DNA from: MAG-120531 sp029242825 | GTDB lineage: Bacteria > Bacteroidota > Bacteroidia > Flavobacteriales > Flavobacteriaceae | Direction: 5' to 3' | NCBI GenBank assembly: GCA_029242825.1 | Contig: JAQWTF010000107.1 | Coordinates: 1-18,209 of the forward strand | Length of the DNA: 18,209 bases | In this document: in pieces, positions 7,594-15,990 of the stretch | Layout of the letters: every line of letters starts with the position of its first letter | Numbering within the stretch: the stretch's first letter is position 1 | The notes under the pieces: generated by a model | What the model saw: only the letters and a program-made list of their open reading frames with translations | Database searches by the model: none | What the model was told of the DNA's origin: nothing | Position numbers and translations under genes: made by a program

Positions 7594-9339
7594 CTATAAA
7601 TTGAATCTGTACTGTGCTCCTGCCATTACAATCCTCGGGGGTGCAACAAAACCAGACCAGAGCGCATAGGTACTGCCTGTGAGGTTACTACCTTTGACAA
7701 AAACAGATAGTCGGTCGTTCGCCTGATAAAACAACTGGGCGTCTAATCTGTGAAATCCTGGCAGTTCAAATACCTCAGAAGGCAATGGTCCAGGAACAAT
7801 AAATTGTACCATTTGACTGGATCTGGCAGTCCTAACACCTGTATAATTCCAGGATCCATTTAATGTAAATCGGGTTAAAAAGTGGTATTCTAACTGTATT
7901 CTTGCGCTTTCTTTGGGTAAATGCCAAGCCTCTTGGGCTGGAGTGGTGTTATAATCAAAACGATGGTAATGGCCTGAGAGACTCAGCCCTTGTAATGGCG
8001 CTGCTTCTAATGCTATTCCCAAACGCTGGGTATCTATTGCGTCATAGACCACCTCAAAGCTGTTGCCGTAATTAAACTGTTTTTCATAGGCGTTTAAATA
8101 ATTCTTGGGATTTTGCACAAACAATGCCTGGTTGTTTGTACTGCTTTCCATCCATGACAAGGTATAGGAAAAAGCAGCTCCACCCCCTTTTACCCCCAAT
8201 TCAAATACATAACGCTGGTCAGAAGGAAGTACTTCTAGCGAAGGAGACACAAAGGGGTTCTCTTGAACAAAAGAAGCGTAATCATTTAAGTTAAAATCTC
8301 CACTTAGACGGGCAAAAGCACTCACGAAATCTGTTACAAGGGCGTATTGCCCATAAATATCTGGATAAATTTTTAGTCCATTGGAGTATATTATTTTTGA
8401 CCCTAGCTTAAAAAAAGCATCGGCGCCAGCCAACTCAATCACAGGATTTAAAGCTACTTTATGAATCTGGTAGCCCAATCCGGTGCTTTGGTCAAAAGAA
8501 GACAGCGGTGGGTTGCTAAACTGCCCTGATCTAAAATCGTAACTGGCATTCCAAAACAGGGGTTTGTCTCCAAGCATAAAGCGTCCATTCCCATGAATAT
8601 TAATTTTCTGGGCATTGGATTGGGTGGCATCTCTAAAATCGCCCCCCATGATGCTCAAGGACTCCAAAGCGCCTGTATCTTGCCTAAAAGATCCAAAAAT
8701 TTCAGTGGAAAAATAGTTTTGCTGTAAATCATATACCGGAACCGCTATGGAAAGCTGCGCTATTCCACCTTGCATAATTGGCATTCCATACCAGGAATAG
8801 GCCATATGCTGGAGTGACGCTCCGGCCTGGTAGTGTTTTTTGCGCTTGGAAAAATAATAACTTCCTTGTAATTGGGTGTCAAAAAAATTGCTGTCCCAAT
8901 CTACCTCAGGAAGGTCCTGCACCATACTGTTGTGCATGAGTTGTAACCCAATATGGGCATATCTAGATTGCTTTATCTGACTGTCTGCCCAAAGCGCTGC
9001 CGTACTCCTACTTCCCAAACCCAAGTGCACCAGAGTATTGAAAGACTTAGGGGCTTTCTCAGCTGGCAAGGCATCTGGCGCGGCCAATTGCGGGATAAAA
9101 TTAGAGGCTACAGGAAATTCTTTGATACGATAGGTTAAGGTTCTTTTTTGATCCCACGAAACCTCTTTGAGAATGGGTGCTATAAGGGGCTTGGCTCCAA
9201 TTAAAATAACTGGGGCATAATTCTTTACCACCGTAACAGACTCTGTACCTAAGTCTTGCTCCTGAGCCAAAATTGGACTTGTGGCCAATAAAAAGAGTAA
9301 TGAAAAGTATAGGTTGTGTTTAAGCATCTGTGTCTTCAT
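7594..9339 (-). CDS. Outer-membrane beta-barrel protein, TonB-dependent-receptor-like without a plug
   Basis: This 581-residue protein has a signal peptide with probable cleavage in SPILAQ (after about residue 25). A short conserved-looking segment, SVTVVKNYAPVILIGAKPLI (34-53), follows, then a proline-rich linker and many alternating amphipathic strands ending in AGAQYRFNL, a C-terminal beta-signal with terminal hydrophobic residues. Homologues in Bacteroidota are usually labelled TonB-dependent receptor, but I see no plug domain and the length is about half to two-thirds of a normal receptor, so a plugless barrel is more likely. The gene overlaps the upstream TPR gene by 20 bp; with the internal Met5 (9327-9325) the overlap becomes 8 bp, with the start codon lying across the last codons of the TPR gene. 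That pattern suggests translational coupling, and Met5 may be the true start. Ligand and role are unknown. Confidence 0.75.
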   Translation of the reverse strand: MKTQMLKHNLYFSLLFLLATSPILAQEQDLGTESVTVVKNYAPVILIGAKPLIAPILKEVSWDQKRTLTYRIKEFPVASNFIPQLAAPDALPAEKAPKSFNTLVHLGLGSRSTAALWADSQIKQSRYAHIGLQLMHNSMVQDLPEVDWDSNFFDTQLQGSYYFSKRKKHYQAGASLQHMAYSWYGMPIMQGGIAQLSIAVPVYDLQQNYFSTEIFGSFRQDTGALESLSIMGGDFRDATQSNAQKINIHGNGRFMLGDKPLFWNASYDFRSGQFSNPPLSSFDQSTGLGYQIHKVALNPVIELAGADAFFKLGSKIIYSNGLKIYPDIYGQYALVTDFVSAFARLSGDFNLNDYASFVQENPFVSPSLEVLPSDQRYVFELGVKGGGAAFSYTLSWMESSTNNQALFVQNPKNYLNAYEKQFNYGNSFEVVYDAIDTQRLGIALEAAPLQGLSLSGHYHRFDYNTTPAQEAWHLPKESARIQLEYHFLTRFTLNGSWNYTGVRTARSSQMVQFIVPGPLPSEVFELPGFHRLDAQLFYQANDRLSVFVKGSNLTGSTYALWSGFVAPPRIVMAGAQYRFNL

Positions 9340-12331
9340 TTAATTTGGCGTCTTCTAACTGGGCTATTTTAGTTTCTGCTTCCCTCATTAATTCGGGGTA
9401 TTGCGGGAAATTTTCTAGTACATTCTGCCACAAATACTGGGCTTGAAATAAATCTTCTAAGGCAAAAAAATTGTCCCCCATAAGAAGGAGTCCCTTAGCA
9501 GACCACTTTTTATAGGCACCGTAATCACTGGCCAGTTCAAGAATTAATTCATTGGAAGCCTCGTAGTTTGCCGACGCATTTTTATAGTAAGCCAACCAAT
9601 ACAAAGATTCTGCGACCAAGGCCCCAGAAGCTACTTCCTTGAGCGAGGTATAGCCAGCAATGGCTGCCGCAGCGTCTCCTTTACTGTGAGCGCCTCTAGC
9701 CAACATAATCTGAGCGTCTTGCTTTATCTCCTCTGGCACCTCAGCGAGAGCCATTACAGATTGGGCGTAGTTCAATGCTTCCTCTAAAGATTGGTTTTCA
9801 TAACTCAAACGCATGAGATTAGACAAAGCATAGGCCTTATTAGCGGGGTCTTGTGACCTAGACAATAATTGCTTTAAAGCGGCTTCTGGATTTTCTCCTA
9901 AGCCTTTTTCTAGTTGTAGTTTTATATATGCCACCAAAGCTGCTTCTGCATGTATAGATGCTGCCTTAGCTACAAAATCATACAATGGGAATGCCTTGTT
10001 GTCTTGAGCAGTTTGGGTGTAAAGCAGGGCCAAACTATAACTAACACTTAATGCATTCGCTCCGTTGGGAAAATCTTTTAGATACTGTTCAAATCTGTTC
10101 ATTTGCGCTTCAAGGTCCAAAGATGACAGGGTCCTATTCAGCTGATCATAGGTCTGTTTTTCTAAAGAAGCCTCTGACTCTTGGGGCAAATTCAATTGGG
10201 CCACCCATTTTCTGTAGTCACTTAAACGCCCTTGGTCAATATATATTCGCTTTGCCGCAGAAACGGCTTGAGTAAAAGAGGCGGACTTTGGAAAACGAGT
10301 CACTAAGTCTTGGAATGTTTTTAAAGAGGCGTCTGTTTCAGAGGTATTAAACAACAGCAATCCTTTTCTCAACATGGCCTGAGGCACTAAATCGCTTGTA
10401 GGAAATTCTGTTATTAGACGGTTGTAATAAGCGATTGCCTGAGGGCTATTTTCTTGTGCTGCTTCACTTAGCCCTAATTCTAAATAAACTTTTGACAGGT
10501 AATTGTGTCCTGGAAAACGGCTAGTAAAGGACTTTAATACCCCTATTTTTTTAGCAGTATTTCCATTTAATCCATATGCCATAGCCTTGTTAAATTCAGC
10601 ATAAGCTGCTGCTTGGGGCTGTGATTTTGCCACGGACTCATAACTAGAAATGGCCATTGAAAATTGACCACTGCTGTATTGAGCGTCTGCTATTCTAAGA
10701 GCAGCTTGGTTCCGTTCTACCTCTAAATCGGTGATGGATTGGGTCTGACTTAAAAATTGTTTAAACGCACTAATGGCCTGGGTAAATTCTTTTGTTTTAA
10801 AAAAAGCATAGCCCTTTTGGTAGGGTAATAATAAGCGCAAGCGATCCGGTAGAAGAGATGCATTCTCAATACCTGCTAGAAAAGCAAATGCATTGGAATA
10901 CGCATAGGTTCTCAGGGCCAGTTCAGTCTGCCAAAAAAGGGCTTCTGTTGCTGCTGCTGAATGGGTATCTAGGGCAATTAGCGTTTTAAAATACTCTTGA
11001 GCCAATGTAATTTGCTTTTGCTCCATGGCCATGAGTCCTGCTTGCAAGCCTATGGATTGTCTGGTTTTTACATCCTTAGGATTTCGCTGGGCCAATAGTG
11101 CCAAAGCAGCTTGAAAATCTCCCTCCAACAAACTGGCTTCCAGCAGGAGTTCTTCTAGGGAGGCAGCTCTGGAATCCTTGGGGTAAGCAGTGATAAATTG
11201 GTCAAAAACCTCTTGAAGAGACGCATAAGGATTGCCTATCTCATAACTGAGTTGGGCATAATTATAGCGGGATTCTTTTTGAATATCTGTGTTAAAATTA
11301 AAATCTGCTGCACGTTTAAATGCGTTGAGTGCCTGTGATTTTTGGTTTTCCTTTAAATAAGCTGCAGCCAACAAATAATAAGAATTCTGCACTACATCAG
11401 TTTCTTGGTTTAGAATCTTGTTAAACTGCGCTATGGCTTCTTTTGATTGGCCAGTGATATAATAGCAATAGCCCAATTGATAGTAATCTTCTGCGCGCCA
11501 AACCCTCCTGTTTCCCCTGTAATCTAATAGATACGGAATGGCTTTCTCATATTGTTGCAGGCTAAAATAGGCCTCTCCCACTACCTTACTCAACTGGGAA
11601 ACTTCTGAACGATTTGCCTTGGGCAAATAGCCTAATGCAGACTCAATAGCAGCCTGATAGTTGCCTTCTCTAAAATAAATGTCTGCCAAAAAATAAGGCA
11701 GTCTGTCTGTTTTAAAACCTGAAAAATCACTTTGGAACAAATCCTTAGCAGTCTTATAATCTCCCGAGGCATAAGCAGTATAGGCTTTGTAATACAAGAC
11801 CGCTTTAGCATATGTACTGTTAGCTGCTATTTGATTGAATAGGTCTGAAGCCGCTTTATAGTCTTTGCTTACAAATTTACAGTAGCCGTAATAAAAGTAA
11901 TAATCCTGTTGTTCCTTTGGAGAAAGCCCGCCAATAACAACCTTCTGAAGCCAAGGCAATGCTTTAGAATATTGACCTATTCTAAAAAAAGTCCCTCCTG
12001 CTTTAAAATATATTTGATTGGCTCCTATGGCATTGGGATAGTTTTTAACAAAGTCCGAAGCAAGTGATATGGCATTGGGGTCTTCCATACCAATTGCAGC
12101 CAACACTTGTACTTGAGCCGCTTGTTGGGCGATTATTACATCTGAATGCTCTTTTAAACCTGCTCCTAAATCTGCTGCCACTGAATAGCGTTTAGCCTGA
12201 AGCCATTGCTGGGCAATATGCAACTGCTGTTGCGCATGGGAGTCTCCTATATGAATCTGGCCTAAAAGTGACATTGGGCCTAAAAACAACAGCAAAAAAC
12301 AACGACTAAATACAGACAATCTCATAGACAT
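9320..12331 (-). CDS. Large periplasmic tetratricopeptide repeat (TPR) protein
   Basis: This 1003-residue protein is almost entirely helical repeats. An N-terminal signal peptide (MSMRLSVFSRCFLLLFLG, cleavage near SLLGQ, residue 24) sends it to the periplasm; it is not a lipoprotein by sequence. From about residue 35 to 990 there are TPR-like repeats with the usual W/L-G-Y-A-F-A-P spacing, for example around YYLLAAAYLKENQKSQALNA, YFKAGGTFFRIGQYSKALPW and YYNRLITEFPTSDLVPQAML. The tail is acidic (KLNEDTDA). TPR solenoids bind peptides or hold complexes together; similar long TPR proteins accompany outer-membrane barrels in Bacteroidota. The next gene, overlapping its 3' end, is such a barrel, which suggests a joint complex. 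It differs from the gliding/type 9 secretion protein SprE in lacking a lipobox. Met3 is an alternative start. Confidence 0.85.
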   Translation of the reverse strand: MSMRLSVFSRCFLLLFLGPMSLLGQIHIGDSHAQQQLHIAQQWLQAKRYSVAADLGAGLKEHSDVIIAQQAAQVQVLAAIGMEDPNAISLASDFVKNYPNAIGANQIYFKAGGTFFRIGQYSKALPWLQKVVIGGLSPKEQQDYYFYYGYCKFVSKDYKAASDLFNQIAANSTYAKAVLYYKAYTAYASGDYKTAKDLFQSDFSGFKTDRLPYFLADIYFREGNYQAAIESALGYLPKANRSEVSQLSKVVGEAYFSLQQYEKAIPYLLDYRGNRRVWRAEDYYQLGYCYYITGQSKEAIAQFNKILNQETDVVQNSYYLLAAAYLKENQKSQALNAFKRAADFNFNTDIQKESRYNYAQLSYEIGNPYASLQEVFDQFITAYPKDSRAASLEELLLEASLLEGDFQAALALLAQRNPKDVKTRQSIGLQAGLMAMEQKQITLAQEYFKTLIALDTHSAAATEALFWQTELALRTYAYSNAFAFLAGIENASLLPDRLRLLLPYQKGYAFFKTKEFTQAISAFKQFLSQTQSITDLEVERNQAALRIADAQYSSGQFSMAISSYESVAKSQPQAAAYAEFNKAMAYGLNGNTAKKIGVLKSFTSRFPGHNYLSKVYLELGLSEAAQENSPQAIAYYNRLITEFPTSDLVPQAMLRKGLLLFNTSETDASLKTFQDLVTRFPKSASFTQAVSAAKRIYIDQGRLSDYRKWVAQLNLPQESEASLEKQTYDQLNRTLSSLDLEAQMNRFEQYLKDFPNGANALSVSYSLALLYTQTAQDNKAFPLYDFVAKAASIHAEAALVAYIKLQLEKGLGENPEAALKQLLSRSQDPANKAYALSNLMRLSYENQSLEEALNYAQSVMALAEVPEEIKQDAQIMLARGAHSKGDAAAAIAGYTSLKEVASGALVAESLYWLAYYKNASANYEASNELILELASDYGAYKKWSAKGLLLMGDNFFALEDLFQAQYLWQNVLENFPQYPELMREAETKIAQLEDAKLNEDTDA

Positions 12332-12435
12332 AATACAATTAAACAGGAGGGCTATTTCCTAAACGCTTCAATTTTAAATAAAGTATAAAGGAATGGAAAA
12401 TTAAAAAACCTAGAGCGGGTTACAAAAGAACTTAG

Positions 12436-12443
12436 TACATTTA
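12436..12443 (+). promoter_or_regulatory. Weak -7 candidate for the ftsE-like gene
   Basis: TACATTTA differs from TAnnTTTG at the last base and lies 18 bp before the ATG, implying the short leader seen elsewhere in this window. No TTG is present at the -33 distance. The 130-bp divergent gap (12332-12461) holds nothing else recognisable. Confidence 0.3.
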
Positions 12444-12461
12444 TATTCACAATTTAAACAG

Positions 12462-13145
12462 ATGTCTTTGCCCATTTTAGAAATACAACACGCGACTATT
12501 TTTCAAGACCAAAACATGGTACTTCAGGACATATCCCTGAAGCTAGAAAAAGGGTCCTTTACCTACCTGATCGGAAAAACAGGCAGCGGAAAAAGCAGTC
12601 TCATGAAAACGCTGTACGGGGAAATTCCATTAAAGCAAGGATCAGGGCATATAGTAGGCGTTAATTTAGTGGGCCTCAAAGAGGCCGATATTCCTTTTCT
12701 GAGACGTAAAATAGGGATTGTATTCCAAGACTTTAAACTCCTACCAGACAGATCTGTTATAAACAACTTGCTTTTTGTACTCAAAGCCACCGGCTGGACA
12801 GACGCTTTAAAAATGGAAGAAAAAGCCAATGAAGTGCTGGACAAAGTAGGTATGAAAACCAAAGGCTTTAAATACCCACACGAACTTTCCGGAGGAGAAC
12901 AACAGCGTATAGCTATAGCCAGAGCACTACTCAATGATCCTGAACTTATCTTGGCAGACGAACCCACCGGCAATCTGGATCCTCAAACCAGTGCAGAAGT
13001 CATGAAAGTCCTGACAGAGATTCACCAAAATGGCAAAACCATTATAATGGTAACCCACGACTACGCCCTCCTGCTAAAATTCCCTTTCAAAACCCTAAAA
13101 TGCGAAGACAGTAAAATCTTTGAAGTGGTTCAAAAAGCCCTGTGA
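12462..13145 (+). CDS. ftsE: FtsE-type ABC transporter ATP-binding protein
   Basis: This 227-residue nucleotide-binding domain most resembles FtsE, the ATPase that works with FtsX in the divisome to activate peptidoglycan hydrolases at the septum. All ABC motifs are present: Walker A GKTGSGKS (38-45), Q-loop Gln89 in VFQDF, signature LSGGEQQ (142-148), Walker B LILADEP (162-168) with catalytic Glu167, D-loop GNLD (170-173) and switch His199 in THD. FtsE-typical phrases are FQDFKLLPDRSV and DEPTGNLDP. No ftsX is adjacent, which agrees with the usual unlinked arrangement in Bacteroidota. LolD-type lipoprotein-export ATPases share much of this pattern and are the main alternative. The sugar kinase gene starts 43 bp downstream on the same strand, so the two may form an operon. 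Confidence 0.82.
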   Translation: MSLPILEIQHATIFQDQNMVLQDISLKLEKGSFTYLIGKTGSGKSSLMKTLYGEIPLKQGSGHIVGVNLVGLKEADIPFLRRKIGIVFQDFKLLPDRSVINNLLFVLKATGWTDALKMEEKANEVLDKVGMKTKGFKYPHELSGGEQQRIAIARALLNDPELILADEPTGNLDPQTSAEVMKVLTEIHQNGKTIIMVTHDYALLLKFPFKTLKCEDSKIFEVVQKAL

Positions 13146-13188
13146 TATTTTTTTTGTTTCTTTGTTTTGCTAAAATTATTACGCATAC

Positions 13189-13926
13189 ATGGAAGTACTA
13201 GGTATAGATATTGGAGGTTCAGGAATTAAAGGCGCTTTGGTCAATACAGAAACAGGGGCCATGCTTACAGAAAGGTTTAGAATCCCCACCCCTAGTTCCA
13301 GAAAACCAGAAGAAATGGCAGAGGTAGTGGCTCAAATTGTGAGGCATTACAATTACTCAGGTCCCATTGGCGTGGGTTTTCCCAGTATCGTAAAAAAAGG
13401 AATTTGTAAAAGCAAGGGCAACCTTCACAAATCATGGGTGGGTGTTCATGTCCCAGAGCTCTTTGAAAAACATACAGGATGTCCTGTTGTGGTTAATAAC
13501 GACGCAGACGCTGCAGCCTCTGCAGAAATGGCTTTTGGGGCTGGTAAAGACAAGAAAGGACTGGTCATGATGGTGACCATTGGAACGGGCCTTGGTAGTG
13601 GCGCTTTTCTGGACGGAAAGCTTATTCCTAATTTTGAATTGGGACAGATTCCCTATAAGGGCTATGATAAGATTGAGTTGTGGGCATCGGCGGCAGCCAA
13701 AGAAAAAGAAATGCTCTCTTATAAAAAATGGGCCAAGCGTTTTAATACTTTTTTAAAATACGTGGAACTCATTACGGCACCAGACCTCATCATTGTGGGT
13801 GGTGGAACCTCTAAAGACTGGGAGCGATTTTCTGAACACATCTCTATTGAAACCCCCATTTTACCAGCAGAATTTTTAAATCAGGCAGGAATTATTGGTG
13901 CTGCTATGGGCGCGGTACAGCAATAG
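13189..13926 (+). CDS. ppgK: ROK family sugar kinase, polyphosphate-glucokinase type
   Basis: This 245-residue cytoplasmic kinase probably phosphorylates glucose with polyphosphate and/or ATP. It opens with the phosphate-binding DIGGSGIKGALV (7-18), carries VNNDADAAASAE (102-113) with catalytic Asp105, then TIGTGLGSG (130-138), and a conserved tail: ASAAAKEKEMLSYKKWAKRF (166-185), PDLIIVGGG (198-206) and NQAGIIGAA. The S-Y-x-x-W-A segment and short length fit polyphosphate glucokinases rather than ATP-only ROK kinases, which are longer and carry a Cys-rich zinc motif, absent here. One oddity is ELGQ (150-153), where the family pattern is usually E-x-G-H; the His that contacts the sugar is Gln here. 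Donor specificity cannot be read from the sequence. It lies 43 bp after ftsE and ends at a bidirectional terminator. Confidence 0.8.
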   Translation: MEVLGIDIGGSGIKGALVNTETGAMLTERFRIPTPSSRKPEEMAEVVAQIVRHYNYSGPIGVGFPSIVKKGICKSKGNLHKSWVGVHVPELFEKHTGCPVVVNNDADAAASAEMAFGAGKDKKGLVMMVTIGTGLGSGAFLDGKLIPNFELGQIPYKGYDKIELWASAAAKEKEMLSYKKWAKRFNTFLKYVELITAPDLIIVGGGTSKDWERFSEHISIETPILPAEFLNQAGIIGAAMGAVQQ

Positions 13927-13950
13927 CTATTCACCAGAATATAAACATAA

Positions 13951-13976
13951 AAAGGCCCGCTTAAAGCGGGCCTTTT
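13951..13976. terminator. Bidirectional terminator between ppgK and typA
   Basis: A perfect 10-bp stem (AAAGGCCCGC 13951-13960, GCGGGCCTTT 13966-13975) with loop TTAAA has T-rich sequence on both strands (CTTTTCTATAT on plus, CCTTTTTATG on minus). It closes the convergent ppgK and typA units. Confidence 0.93.
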
Positions 13977-13995
13977 CTATATAAATCCATTGCTA

Positions 13996-15795
13996 TTAAG
14001 CAATTTTGTTGCGCTTTCTTTCTACCTCTGTCAGGTGAATTTTTCTGAGTCTCAAGAACTTAGGCGTTACCTCTACATACTCATCTTTTTGAATGTATTC
14101 TAAAGCCTCCTCTAAAGAGAATTTAATAGCTGGTACAATCTTAGCCTTGTCGTCTGCTCCTGAAGAACGCACGTTAGAGAGTTTCTTCGTTTTGGTTACG
14201 TTAACAGACATGTCGTCTCCACGAGAGTTTTCTCCAATCACTTGACCTTCGTAAATATCTTCTCCCGGATCTACGAAAAACTTACCTCTATCCTGAAGTT
14301 TGTCTATAGAATAAGGAATGGCTTTTCCTAATTCCATAGAAACTAATGATCCATTTTGTCTCATTGGAATGTCGCCTTTCATAGGCTGATACTCTAAGAA
14401 CCTGTGCGCCATAATAGCCTCACCTGCCGTAGCGGTTAAGAGTTGGTTTCTAAGTCCAATAATCCCTCTGGAAGGAATTAAAAACTCACATACCATTCTT
14501 TCTCCTTTGGCTTCCATAGAAGTCATCTCGCCTTTTCTCATAGAAACCATTTCTACAGCCCTTCCAGAAACGGATTCTGGTAAGTCTATGGTCAATGATT
14601 CTATAGGCTCACATTTAACACCGTCAATTTCTTTAATAATTACTTGTGGCTGACCAATCTGAAGCTCGTATCCTTCTCTTCTCATGGTTTCAATAAGCAC
14701 TGAAAGGTGCAATACCCCACGACCAAAAACCAAGAACTTGTCTGCTGAATCTGTTTCGTTTACCCTTAGAGCTAAGTTCTTTTCTAACTCTTTAGTCAAA
14801 CGCTCTTTAATATGTCTAGAAGTCACGAATTTCCCGTCTTTACCAAAGAATGGACTATCGTTAATAGTGAACAACATACTCATAGTTGGTTCATCTATGG
14901 CAATAGACTCTAATTTTTCAGGGTTTTCAAAATCTGCTACAGTATCTCCAATCTCAAATCCTTCAATCCCTACTAAGGCACAAATATCTCCTGCCATTAC
15001 CTCAGGCACTTTTAAACGGCCTAAACCTTCAAAGGTGTATAACTCTTTAATTCTTGATTTCACAATACTTCCATCTCTCTTCACTAAAGATATGGGCTGT
15101 CCTTCTTTTAAAGTACCTCTTTGTAAACGACCAATCGCGATTCTTCCTGTAAATGAGGAGAAATCTAAGGAGGTAATTAACATTTGTGTATTTCCCTCCT
15201 TCACTTCAAAGGTTGGAATATGATCAATGACCATATCTAAAAGGGGCTCTATATTTTCTGTAATATTCTTAGGATCATCACTCATCCAGTTGTTCTTAGC
15301 AGAACCGTAAACGGTTGGAAAGTCTAACTGCCACTCCTCTGCTCCTAATTCAAACATGAGGTCAAACACTTTTTCATGTACTTCTTCTGGCGTACAATTT
15401 TCCTTATCTACTTTGTTAATCACCACACAAGGCTTTAAACCTAAGTTAATGGCTTTTTGTAATACGAACCTCGTTTGCGGCATTGGCCCTTCAAAAGCAT
15501 CTACCAATAACAACACCCCATCTGCCATGTTTAATACACGCTCTACCTCTCCACCAAAATCTGCGTGACCAGGAGTATCAATAATGTTAATCTTAGTACC
15601 TTTGTATTGAACAGAAACGTTTTTAGATACAATGGTTATACCACGCTCTCGCTCTAAGTCGTTGTTGTCTAGAATGAGGTCTCCTGTTTGTTGGTTTTCA
15701 CGAAATAACTGACAATGGTACATGATTTTGTCTACCAGGGTGGTCTTTCCGTGGTCTACGTGGGCAATAATGGCAATGTTCTTTGTATTAGACAT
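13996..15795 (-). CDS. typA: Ribosome-associated GTPase TypA/BipA
   Basis: TypA (BipA) is an EF-G-like translational GTPase that binds the ribosome and acts in 50S assembly and growth under cold or other stress. The 599-residue length is typical. G motifs are clear: G1 AHVDHGKTT (11-19), G2 RGITI with Thr54, G3 DTPGH (73-77), G4 NKVD (127-130) and a SAKN G5. The downstream beta-barrel domain II, the EF-G-like domains III and V and the BipA-specific C-terminal domain follow (RGIIGLRNQLLTAT, ending around KFLRLRKIHLTEVERKR, a basic RNA-binding tail). EF-G, LepA and TetM are excluded by length and by this C-terminus. It is transcribed alone, divergent from kdsA, from a CTG-N18-TATCTTTG promoter, with a small hairpin in the short leader and a terminator after the stop. 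Confidence 0.97.
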   Translation of the reverse strand: MSNTKNIAIIAHVDHGKTTLVDKIMYHCQLFRENQQTGDLILDNNDLERERGITIVSKNVSVQYKGTKINIIDTPGHADFGGEVERVLNMADGVLLLVDAFEGPMPQTRFVLQKAINLGLKPCVVINKVDKENCTPEEVHEKVFDLMFELGAEEWQLDFPTVYGSAKNNWMSDDPKNITENIEPLLDMVIDHIPTFEVKEGNTQMLITSLDFSSFTGRIAIGRLQRGTLKEGQPISLVKRDGSIVKSRIKELYTFEGLGRLKVPEVMAGDICALVGIEGFEIGDTVADFENPEKLESIAIDEPTMSMLFTINDSPFFGKDGKFVTSRHIKERLTKELEKNLALRVNETDSADKFLVFGRGVLHLSVLIETMRREGYELQIGQPQVIIKEIDGVKCEPIESLTIDLPESVSGRAVEMVSMRKGEMTSMEAKGERMVCEFLIPSRGIIGLRNQLLTATAGEAIMAHRFLEYQPMKGDIPMRQNGSLVSMELGKAIPYSIDKLQDRGKFFVDPGEDIYEGQVIGENSRGDDMSVNVTKTKKLSNVRSSGADDKAKIVPAIKFSLEEALEYIQKDEYVEVTPKFLRLRKIHLTEVERKRNKIA

Positions 15796-15816
15796 AAAGT
15801 GCTTATTTATAGATTA

Positions 15817-15831
15817 CTTAGCTCCGCTAAG
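15817..15831 (-). promoter_or_regulatory. Small hairpin in the typA 5' leader
   Basis: CTTAGC-TCC-GCTAAG is a perfect 6-bp inverted repeat (15817-15822 with 15826-15831) between the typA -7 box and start codon. Transcripts begun about 6 nt after the -7 box would carry it at their 5' end. Any role in mRNA stability or translation is a guess. Confidence 0.3.
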
Positions 15832-15837
15832 CGCGCG

Positions 15838-15866
15838 CAAAGATACTCCTATTTTTTATCAGGCAG
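15838..15866 (-). promoter_or_regulatory. typA promoter
   Basis: On the minus strand TATCTTTG (15845-15838) matches the TAnnTTTG -7 consensus exactly. A CTG, one base off the TTG -33 element, lies 18 bp upstream (15866-15864). The box is 43 bp before the start codon. Confidence 0.55.
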
Positions 15867-15938
15867 TTAAATAATTTGCTTTTTTATTATTTTAGCCTTG
15901 TTCTTTGCTTGAATAGTTTGTCTGAGTGAAGGAATCTC

Positions 15939-15972
15939 TTGGGTATAAATAGATAAAAAAGGAATATCTTTG
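15939..15972 (+). promoter_or_regulatory. kdsA promoter
   Basis: TTG (15939-15941), a 23-bp spacer and TATCTTTG (15965-15972) form a full Bacteroidota promoter. The ATG at 15991 is 18 bp past the -7 box, leaving a leader of roughly 10-15 nt. The TTG within the -7 box is in frame with kdsA but would lie upstream of the transcription start. Confidence 0.65.
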
Positions 15973-15990
15973 CCCTTTAAAACAACCTTT

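Noticed and set aside
9320..12331. TPR gene as sprE/porW of the type 9 secretion/gliding machinery
   Set aside because: No lipobox is present, the protein is longer, and no other type 9 genes are nearby; generic TPR similarity is not enough.
12563..12973. 136-codon minus-strand frame inside ftsE
   Set aside because: It lies opposite the Walker A to Walker B region of ftsE and has a low-complexity Ser/Leu-rich composition typical of a shadow frame.
14684..15223. 179-codon open frame on the plus strand inside typA
   Set aside because: It is antisense to a clear, full-length typA; the peptide shows no domain and is a by-product of typA codon use.
15970..15990. TTG start giving kdsA seven extra residues (MPFKTTF)
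   Set aside because: The TTG is within the TATCTTTG promoter box, and the ATG at 15991 gives the family-typical start.
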